From: JBOHWJ01 sp050736615
Lineage (GTDB): Bacteria > Desulfobacterota > Binatia > Binatales > Binataceae
Direction of reading: 5' to 3'
NCBI GenBank assembly: GCA_050736615.1
Contig: JBOHWL010000146.1
Span: 1 to 5,117 of the forward strand
DNA: 5,117 nucleotides
The notes under the pieces are model-generated. The model worked only from the letters and a program-made list of their open reading frames with translations, was not told the origin of the DNA and searched no databases. The position numbers and the translations under genes were made by a program. Shown here piece after piece: positions 1-4,687 of this stretch. Positions within the stretch are counted from its first letter, which is position 1. Each line of letters begins with the position of its first letter.

Positions 1-276
1 GGGTTAGGCTGGCAGCTGATCAGCGGTGGCGGTAACGGTACGTACCTCAATCTCGGCGCATTCATCTCCGCGATTATTTACTTCATCATCTTCATGGCGG
101 TCGTGTACTTCCTGATTGTCGCGCCCTACAAGTTCATCATGGCCCGTCGGGGCAAGGAGGTGTTCGGTGACCCGCCTCCCACCAAGACCTGCCCCGCATG
201 TCTATCTGATGACCTGAATCCCGCCGCGAGCAAGTGCAAGTACTGCGGCTCCGAAGTTGGCCATGCCACTGCCTAA
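1..276 (+). CDS. mscL: Large-conductance mechanosensitive channel MscL, C-terminal part (5' end outside window)
   Basis: The frame is open from base 1 to a TAA at 274-276 and gives 91 visible residues. MscL is an inner-membrane pentamer that opens under membrane tension to release solutes during hypo-osmotic shock. The visible part begins in the periplasmic loop. It continues through the second transmembrane helix (visible residues about 19-45, starting LNLGAF and running through an Ile/Phe/Val-rich stretch), whose boundary motif APYKFIMARR leads into the cytoplasm. In place of the charged helical tail of E. coli MscL there is a short proline linker (DPPPTKT) and a CPAC...CKYC pair (Cys64, Cys67, Cys79, Cys82 of the visible part). 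This is a small zinc-ribbon-like module, a tail known to me from actinobacterial-type MscL. The N-terminal half and first helix lie outside the window. The family call rests on TM2 and the linker, and I am fairly sure of it. Confidence 0.85.
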   Translation, partial: GLGWQLISGGGNGTYLNLGAFISAIIYFIIFMAVVYFLIVAPYKFIMARRGKEVFGDPPPTKTCPACLSDDLNPAASKCKYCGSEVGHATA

Positions 277-324
277 CTGGCTATCGCCGCCCCGGGGTCA
301 AATAGGTGCGACGCTGGCGTTGTT

Positions 325-582
325 TTGTGTCGAATCCGAGGCATGCGGCCGTATCATTCTGTAGCATCTAATGTTGCAAAAACCTTGTGGCACAAGGGTT
401 TTTGCCCCGTCCACCGCTTGCAAGCATTACGCTTTCCGTCGTTCTTTCACGTTGGCAGTCGAACCTGGAGTGATACGGAGCTGTTTATCGAGGACCTCAA
501 AGCACTTGTTAATCGGGCACAGATTTCCGATGCGTTTACCACCTACTACGGCTCCATCATGAGGGCCTTCGAGGAGGGTTGA
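325..582 (+). CDS. Doubtful small ORF between mscL and gor, possibly a gene remnant
   Basis: An 85-codon frame runs from a TTG at 325 to TGA at 580-582; the first ATG is at 343 and would give 79 residues. I recognise no family. The C-terminal half (WSDTELFIEDLKALVNRAQ and onward) reads like plausible helical protein, while the first 45 residues look like random translation. Neither start has a convincing ribosome binding site; only GAGG, one base before the ATG, is present. A terminator-like hairpin (378-403) lies inside the frame. It shares the mscL reading frame but is separated from it by the mscL stop. The likeliest explanations are a chance ORF or the degraded end of an older gene. Confidence 0.18.
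   Translation: MCRIRGMRPYHSVASNVAKTLWHKGFCPVHRLQALRFPSFFHVGSRTWSDTELFIEDLKALVNRAQISDAFTTYYGSIMRAFEEG
378..403. terminator. Bidirectional rho-independent terminator candidate
   Basis: An A5 tract and CCTTG (378-387) face CAAGG and a T5 tract (393-403) across the 5-base loop TGGCA, with one extra G at 398 between stem and T tract. The hairpin lies about 100 bases beyond the mscL stop. Because it has A before and T after the GC stem, it could also stop minus-strand transcription arriving from gor. The short stem and distance from both stop codons keep this moderate. Confidence 0.4.
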
Positions 583-741
583 TTACTACGCTCAAACGAC
601 CAAAGTGTTTGCTTCCGAACTAAACGCGGGACGCGGGCGTTACTCGCCGCCAGTCATGATGAAGTGCAAGGAAGAACCGCTCAGAACGCGATTCAGAATA
701 ACGACAACACCCGCGCTTGAAAGGTTTCACAAAGATAAACT

Positions 742-2097
742 TCAGACCTTTTCGCGCATCGTGACCAATTCCTCCGCTGCGGTTGGATGAATTCCGATGG
801 TGGCGTCGAACTGCGCTTTGGTCGCGCCGCATTTGAGAGCGACAGCAATTCCCTGGATAATCTCGCCGGCGTCGGTGCCGACCATATGACAGCCAACCAC
901 ACGGCCGTGACGCGCTTCGACCACCAGCTTCATAAACGTGCGTTCGTCCCTGCCGCTTACCGTATGCTTGAGCGGCCGAAAGGTGGATTTGTAAATATCC
1001 ACGGCGCCGTAGCGCTCGCGCGCCTCGGCTTCGGTCAGGCCGACGGTCCCGAGCGGAGGCTGGCTGAAAACGGCGGAAGCGATATTTTCGTAATCGAGCG
1101 CCCTCGGATTGCGATTGAAAAGAGTTTCGGCCACCGCCGCTCCTTCAGCGATGGCGACGGGGGTGAGGTTTTTGCGATCGGTGACGTCGCCGACAGCGTA
1201 GATATTCGGCGCCGACGAGCATGAATATTTATCGACCGCCACCGCGCCCGCGGCGTTAAGCGCGACGCCGGCGCGCTCGAGCCCGATTCCGGCGGTATTG
1301 GCGACGCGACCGGTCGCGTACATGATTATGCCGGCGTCAATTTGCGCACCATCATTGAGCGTCGCGCGGATGCCGCCGCCGTTTTTCTCGACGCGTTCAA
1401 CAGTGCGATTGAAGAGCAGGTTGATGCCACGTTTGCGCATCTCGCCGGCCAGCGCCCAACGCGCATCGTCGTCGAAGCCCCGCAAGAATGGCTCGCCACG
1501 GTGGACCATCGTCACGCCGGCGCCGAGGCCGTGAAAAATTCCCGCGAATTCAACCCCGATGTAGCCGCCGCCGACAATGATGACGCTTGACGGGAAGGCC
1601 GGCAGGAAAAATGCTTCATTCGATGTTATCGCCATCTCCGCGCCCGGCACCGAGGGAATCACCGGGCGGCCGCCGGTCGCCACGAGAATATATTTGCTCG
1701 TGCAGCGGCGGCCGTTGATTGAAATGGTATGCACGTCGAGCAAATCGGCGTGCCCGCGCATAATGGTTACGCCCGCCTGCAACAAGAGCCGTTCGTAAAC
1801 ACCGTTGAGCCGCGCGATCTCGCTATTCTTATTGGCCAGTAATTCGCGCCAGTCGAAGCTGCGCGGCCCCACCGTCCAGCCGAAACCCGCCGCGTCCGCG
1901 AAGGCCTCACTGAATTCGGAGGCGTAGACGAACAGCTTTTTCGGGATGCAGCCGACGTTGACGCAGGTGCCGCCAAGGTCACGGTCCTCGGCGACGGCAA
2001 CCCGCCCGCCAAATTGCGCCGCCATCCGGCTGGCGCGCACTCCACCGGAGCCCGCGCCAATCACAAACAGATCAAAGTCATAGCCGCTATCCATCAT
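742..2097 (-). CDS. gor: Glutathione-disulfide reductase (class I flavin disulfide reductase)
   Basis: The enzyme reduces GSSG to two GSH with NADPH through FAD, in the cytoplasm, as a homodimer. The product is 451 residues; E. coli Gor has 450. Domains in order: FAD-binding Rossmann motif IGAGSGG (13-19); redox-active disulfide GGTCVNVGCIPKK with Cys45 and Cys50; ATGGRP (140-145); NADP-binding motif GGGYIG (176-181) with Arg200 and Arg206 at the positions that hold the NADPH 2'-phosphate in E. coli (Arg198 and Arg204); second FAD motif AVGDV (301-305); and the dimer-interface active-site motif HPTAAEE with His437 and Glu442. The two arginines and the VNVGCIPKK form favour glutathione reductase over dihydrolipoamide dehydrogenase or mercuric reductase. 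The start is the first of two adjacent ATGs; AGAGGA (2105-2110 on this strand) lies 7 bases upstream, so either ATG could serve. The gene stands alone, divergent from the barrel gene. An OxyR or other operator is not evident. Gly181 replaces the Ala usual at this spot. Confidence 0.95.
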   Translation of the reverse strand: MMDSGYDFDLFVIGAGSGGVRASRMAAQFGGRVAVAEDRDLGGTCVNVGCIPKKLFVYASEFSEAFADAAGFGWTVGPRSFDWRELLANKNSEIARLNGVYERLLLQAGVTIMRGHADLLDVHTISINGRRCTSKYILVATGGRPVIPSVPGAEMAITSNEAFFLPAFPSSVIIVGGGYIGVEFAGIFHGLGAGVTMVHRGEPFLRGFDDDARWALAGEMRKRGINLLFNRTVERVEKNGGGIRATLNDGAQIDAGIIMYATGRVANTAGIGLERAGVALNAAGAVAVDKYSCSSAPNIYAVGDVTDRKNLTPVAIAEGAAVAETLFNRNPRALDYENIASAVFSQPPLGTVGLTEAEARERYGAVDIYKSTFRPLKHTVSGRDERTFMKLVVEARHGRVVGCHMVGTDAGEIIQGIAVALKCGATKAQFDATIGIHPTAAEELVTMREKV

Positions 2098-2104
2098 CAG
2101 GGAT

Positions 2105-2110
2105 TCCTCT
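2105..2110 (-). promoter_or_regulatory. Ribosome binding site of gor
   Basis: AGAGGA on the minus strand lies 7 bases before the first ATG (2095-2097) and 10 before the second (2092-2094). The spacing supports a start at this ATG pair and rules out a longer N-terminus. Confidence 0.6.
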
Positions 2111-2129
2111 GATTAGTCTTAACGCACGT

Positions 2130-2230
2130 CGCGGACTCCTTTGCTCGTTCCGCTTCCCTCCACCGGTGTGCTCGCTTCGTCCGCGGCTCCGCTCGCTTTC
2201 CGCTCGTTGCCGAGACGATAGCAGTCCGCG
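2130..2230. repeat. GC-rich repetitive block bounded by an 8-bp inverted repeat
   Basis: CGCGGACT (2130-2137) and AGTCCGCG (2223-2230) are perfect inverted copies bounding about 85 bases. The interior repeats GCTCG four times (2143, 2170, 2191, 2202), mostly followed by TTC/TTTCC-like runs. The strand bias is strong: pyrimidine-rich on plus, purine-rich on minus. The block lies directly upstream of gor, between its ribosome binding site and any promoter, so it could fold in the gor leader RNA or be a copy of a dispersed element. The window holds one copy only, so dispersal cannot be judged. Confidence 0.35.
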
Positions 2231-2300
2231 CCATTAGACGCCTATCGCGTTGTGAATCGCACCGGACATGCGCATCTTCCTGGCGAATTAGTCACCCTAT

Positions 2301-2336
2301 TTGAACGTGAAGCCGGTCACGAGTTTGGCTGTTCAA
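2301..2336. promoter_or_regulatory. Nested inverted repeat, operator or hairpin candidate
   Basis: TTGAAC (2301-2306) and GTTCAA (2331-2336) are perfect inverted copies. Immediately inside the left arm, GTGA pairs with TCAC (2317-2320) across a 6-base loop, leaving a 10-base bulge. It lies mid-way between divergent genes, where a shared operator could sit. No known binding-site consensus is recognised, and repeats of this length can occur by chance. Confidence 0.2.
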
Positions 2337-2423
2337 GCAACTTACGCCTGTGCTAATCATCGAATAGAGTCTCGGCGCAAGTTTGTCGTGACTATCATCA
2401 GTGCGCTTTCGTATCACGCTCCA

Positions 2424-2491
2424 TAAGGAGGTGGCTAGTTTTGATATCCGGTTTCGAGTTGCGGATAGCGGCGTGTCGAAACCGACTCTGA
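2424..2491 (+). promoter_or_regulatory. Consensus Shine-Dalgarno sequence with a 16-codon ORF (leader peptide candidate)
   Basis: TAAGGAGGT (2424-2432) is nearly a full complement of the 16S rRNA 3' end, stronger than any other ribosome binding site in the window. Eight bases on, a TTG (2441-2443) opens a 16-codon frame ending in TGA (2489-2491), encoding MISGFELRIAACRNRL. A stem-loop follows six bases later, then the ribosome binding site of the barrel gene. The arrangement looks like a leader peptide with a downstream RNA structure, but the peptide has no run of a single amino acid that would identify an attenuator. The TTG start is weak. Confidence 0.25.
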
Positions 2492-2496
2492 GATTA

Positions 2497-2524
2497 AAGA
2501 CGCCGAGGGTCTCCTTAGCGTCTT
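2497..2524 (+). promoter_or_regulatory. Stem-loop in the leader of the PagL-like gene
   Basis: AAGACGC (2497-2503) pairs perfectly with GCGTCTT (2518-2524), and within the loop GAG (2505-2507) can pair with CTC (2511-2513). There is no T tract after it, so it is not a simple terminator. It ends 13 bases before the AGAAGGA ribosome binding site (2538-2544) and could affect translation or message stability. Confidence 0.35.
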
Positions 2525-2537
2525 CTGAGGGCGGGGG

Positions 2538-2544
2538 AGAAGGA
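2538..2544 (+). promoter_or_regulatory. Ribosome binding site deciding the start of the PagL-like gene
   Basis: AGAAGGA sits 8 bases before the GTG at 2553, an ideal spacing, and supports that non-ATG start. The GGGGAG just before it (2534-2539) would instead suit the ATG at 2545. That ATG opens a different, 42-codon frame ending in TGA at 2671-2673. Confidence 0.45.
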
Positions 2545-2552
2545 ATGAACCA

Positions 2553-3515
2553 GTGGCTGAGGAATCGATCGGTCGGCCCGGGTTTCCCCCTCGATGCATC
2601 GTCTGGCTCTCGACCGATGCAAGTGGCGCAGGCCGCCACCGACGAAAGGCACGACCCGCGCCACGAGGCCTGATTCGCCTTGCGAGCGCGCTTCGGCCTT
2701 CACGCTCCAGCATCGGATTAAGACTCCCGTTGCTGATTGTCCCACTAGTGATTCTCTGCGCGGTTTCGTCATTACTGTATGCACAGGAATCGGCGCGGTC
2801 CTCGAACGTAACGCCGTCGAATAGTCAATCGGCGGACTTGAATAATCAAATATATTATAGAAATAAGATTGAATTAGCCTTTGATTTGGCATGGCTTCCG
2901 TTCAACATGCCGTTATTGTTTGATCCACTGGAAGGGCAAAACTGGAGATTTCAGGCGGGAACGGTGCCTTACACGCTGGTTCCGCTCAGTATTTCGCTCA
3001 GATGGCAGCCATTCGGCATATGCGGAAGCGGCTTTTGGCGCGGCACTCCGGATTTTTCCTTCGGCGGATTATACACTGCGATTACGCGCGGGCCGGAGTC
3101 TTATTATGGCGCCGCAATTATTGGCGCCCGCTACAATTTCGTGCAACCGAATTGGAGAGTGGTGCCATATTTTGAAATCCGGGGCGGCGCCGGGCTGACC
3201 GACGCGAAACAGCCAGAGGAGGTCGCGCATCATCAGCCACCGGTGGGGCAGGGGCAGGACTTCACCTTCACGTTCCTGATGTCAGGCGGGGTTCAGTACA
3301 ACGTCAGCCCGCGCTACAGCCTCTCAGCCGGACTTGCCTACATGCATATGTCGAATTTTTACCTGTCGGAGCCGGAATACAAAAATCTCGGCATCAATGT
3401 CTACGGCCCGATGTTCGGCATGGCGGTTGCGCTCGCGCCGATACCTTCAGTGCGCCGAACATGGCATGCGTTCATCCGTGATCTTGAGGGTCCGAGCGCT
3501 GATGCCCCAAACTAG
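2553..3515 (+). CDS. PagL-like outer-membrane beta-barrel (acyloxyacyl hydrolase / lipid A 3-O-deacylase family)
   Basis: The product is 320 residues from a GTG start. A hydrophobic segment (about 58-75, LPLLIVPLVILCAVSSLL) followed by YAQ reads as a signal peptide with cleavage near Ala77. After it come alternating amphipathic segments typical of a small barrel: FSFGGLYTA, YYGAAIIGARYNFV, WRVVPYFEIRGGAGLTDA, FTFLMSGGVQYNV and YSLSAGLAYMHMSN. The last matches the PagL-family HxSN motif (His265, Ser267, Asn268), followed by Pro274 and NLGIN. PagL removes the 3-O acyl chain of lipid A at the outer membrane. In P. aeruginosa PagL the third triad residue, Glu, follows 14 residues after His; here the best alignment has a 3-residue insertion and Asn282 there, so activity is uncertain. 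Other oddities are a roughly 55-residue Arg-rich extension before the signal peptide and a 25-residue polar tail after the last strand. The mature N-terminus is AT-rich. The fold is likely, the enzymatic role less so. Confidence 0.65.
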   Translation: MAEESIGRPGFPPRCIVWLSTDASGAGRHRRKARPAPRGLIRLASALRPSRSSIGLRLPLLIVPLVILCAVSSLLYAQESARSSNVTPSNSQSADLNNQIYYRNKIELAFDLAWLPFNMPLLFDPLEGQNWRFQAGTVPYTLVPLSISLRWQPFGICGSGFWRGTPDFSFGGLYTAITRGPESYYGAAIIGARYNFVQPNWRVVPYFEIRGGAGLTDAKQPEEVAHHQPPVGQGQDFTFTFLMSGGVQYNVSPRYSLSAGLAYMHMSNFYLSEPEYKNLGINVYGPMFGMAVALAPIPSVRRTWHAFIRDLEGPSADAPN

Positions 3516-3516
3516 C

Positions 3517-3574
3517 GGCAACCGTCAGCCTCCGTCCGTTCACCTGCGGAGTCAAATTGATGCCAACGGCTGCC
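3517..3574. other. Short convergent intergenic segment with nested inverted repeats
   Basis: Between two converging stop codons, GGCAACCGT (3517-3525) pairs with ACGGCTGCC (3566-3574) with one mismatch, enclosing CTCCG (3530-3534) and CGGAG (3547-3551). There is no T tract on either strand, so this is at best a weak, perhaps rho-assisted, transcription barrier. Confidence 0.25.
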
Positions 3575-4684
3575 TTACGCCGGCAGGCGGTCCAGTATCG
3601 TGGACAAGCGGCTGCGCGAAGCGCGCTCGAGACCAGCCGCGGCGAGCCGTTCAAAATATTCGCGCACCGCGAGCCGAATGAATTTCACGGCCGCCCCGCG
3701 TCCGGCTCGGACCTGTTCGGGTACGAGCCCGCCACCGCAGATGATAATCATTGGCTCGAGTAATTCCGGACTGCCGAAGAGCGCGAGCATCACATGCTCG
3801 GCCTCATCCAGCCACGCGTTGAGAAAGTCTTTTTGCGCCGGTTGATGCGCCAGATGATAGCGGAGGGTGCCGCAACCGTAGCTCGCGTGACGCGCCGCGT
3901 CCTGCATCGCGCGGCCCATTAGCGCGCGATCGGCGCGGGTGGGAGCGTGGGCGGCAATCTGGCGATAGATGACGAGCAACAGTCCTTGCAAAGCGAGATT
4001 GATCGCGATTGACGCCTGCGGGTAACTATCCGCCCACAGCCATTCCTTGAGACCCTGCTCGGCCGCTACCGCCGCGCGCTTCAAACCCGCGCCGCCGTAA
4101 AGGGCGCGTTTGCGGAAAGCTTCGAGCAGCCGGGCCGCGTCGAGCATCTGCGCGCACATGAAGCTTTTCTGTTCGATGAAATCCTGATTGATGAGTGCGA
4201 CCCAGCGCGAGGGAAAGTCCAGCGCCACCGCCGCGCATTCCTGCAAAAACGTGTAGAGCTGAGCGCAACCCGCTTCGAGTTCCGAAGACAACGCGGCCTG
4301 GTCGAGCTCTGCCCATGGCACATCAAGGGCCGGGGCCCAGCGCCTCGACTTGCTTTCTTCGTAAAGCTCCGCGACGTTGTCCGACCACACATCGGACTTG
4401 CGATTCACAAGGTAGCCCATGTCGGGCAGACGGCCCCATTTCTCGCTGCCGCGCGCGACCATCGACTGGCTGGTGCGCACGCTTTCGGGAATCGCGCTGT
4501 AGCCATAACTGCCGAGGTCGAGGTCCTGATAGGTCAGGCCGCGGCGTGGGTCCGACGGGCGTCCTTTGACTTTTTCGGTGCGCGCCTCCATCCAATGCAG
4601 ACTCAGGTTACCCTGCATCATCGCGCTCATCGCGTCGAGCACGGTCTGGTCTTCGGTGTAATCTTTGTCGGCGTAGAAGGCCAT
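3575..4684 (-). CDS. Ferritin-like di-iron family protein with degenerate metal site (pseudoenzyme partner)
   Basis: The product is 369 residues, mostly helical, of the R2-like ferritin superfamily. Homology is shown inside the window: over about 100 C-terminal residues it aligns without gaps to the upstream neighbour, roughly 35-40% identical by eye. Shared blocks are MQD-ARH--YG, LDEAE, GGGL and FERL. The neighbour has DEARH, but here it is DAARH (Asp262, Ala263, His266). The earlier helix reads LDAARLLEAF (181-190), where relatives usually have DEARHVEVF, so both the Glu (Ala183) and the His (Leu186) are absent. The helix with LALQGLLL (230-237) has Gln233 where relatives usually have Glu. 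Glu149 may survive. The site can hardly hold two irons, so a structural or regulatory subunit is likely. The ATG lies 3 bases after the neighbour's stop, implying translational coupling and probably complex formation. The N-terminal 110 residues are less conserved and unassigned. Substrate and pathway are unknown. Confidence 0.75.
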   Translation of the reverse strand: MAFYADKDYTEDQTVLDAMSAMMQGNLSLHWMEARTEKVKGRPSDPRRGLTYQDLDLGSYGYSAIPESVRTSQSMVARGSEKWGRLPDMGYLVNRKSDVWSDNVAELYEESKSRRWAPALDVPWAELDQAALSSELEAGCAQLYTFLQECAAVALDFPSRWVALINQDFIEQKSFMCAQMLDAARLLEAFRKRALYGGAGLKRAAVAAEQGLKEWLWADSYPQASIAINLALQGLLLVIYRQIAAHAPTRADRALMGRAMQDAARHASYGCGTLRYHLAHQPAQKDFLNAWLDEAEHVMLALFGSPELLEPMIIICGGGLVPEQVRAGRGAAVKFIRLAVREYFERLAAAGLERASRSRLSTILDRLPA

Positions 4685-4687
4685 GGG

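Larger units (their letters stand above)
277..741. other. Intergenic gap between convergent mscL and gor
   Basis: This 465-base stretch separates the mscL stop from the gor stop. Apart from the terminator-like hairpin at 378-403 and the doubtful ORF at 325-582, I see only weak structure. There is a 4-bp GGCG/CGCC hairpin at 636-648 and a weak AAAGGT/ACCTTT inverted repeat (720-725 / 746-751) overlapping the gor stop. No RNA gene is recognisable. The other short ORFs here (for example 605-790) have no ribosome binding site or family resemblance. Confidence 0.5.
2098..2552. other. Divergent intergenic region between gor and the PagL-like gene
   Basis: This 455-base region must hold promoters for both flanking genes, but I find no -35/-10 pair good enough to call. 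It contains, in order: the gor ribosome binding site, the GC-rich block (2130-2230), an inverted repeat TTGAAC/GTTCAA (2301-2306 / 2331-2336) enclosing GTGA/TCAC (2307-2310 / 2317-2320), a consensus Shine-Dalgarno sequence (2424-2432), a stem-loop (2497-2524), and the ribosome binding site of the barrel gene. Larger ORFs here on either strand lack family resemblance. Confidence 0.55.

Noticed and set aside
787..1224. 145-codon plus-strand frame inside gor
   Set aside because: It lies wholly antisense to an unmistakable glutathione reductase; long antisense frames are common in GC-rich genes, and it resembles no family.
742..2097. Mercuric reductase or dihydrolipoamide dehydrogenase
   Set aside because: There is no N-terminal metal-binding domain or C-terminal Cys pair, and Arg200/Arg206 indicate NADPH use as in glutathione reductase.
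2401..2673. 90-codon plus-strand frame starting with GTG at 2401
   Set aside because: It begins without a ribosome binding site, spans the leader stem-loop, and has random-looking composition; only its ATG at 2545 is worth noting, as a start-site alternative.
2292..2892. Minus-strand frames of 92-125 codons across the intergenic region and 5' end of the barrel gene
   Set aside because: No ribosome binding site or family resemblance, and they run opposite the signal peptide of a better-supported gene.
3517..3574. Rho-independent terminator between the convergent genes
   Set aside because: The nested inverted repeat has a mismatch, a long loop and no T tract on either side; kept only as a low-confidence structure.
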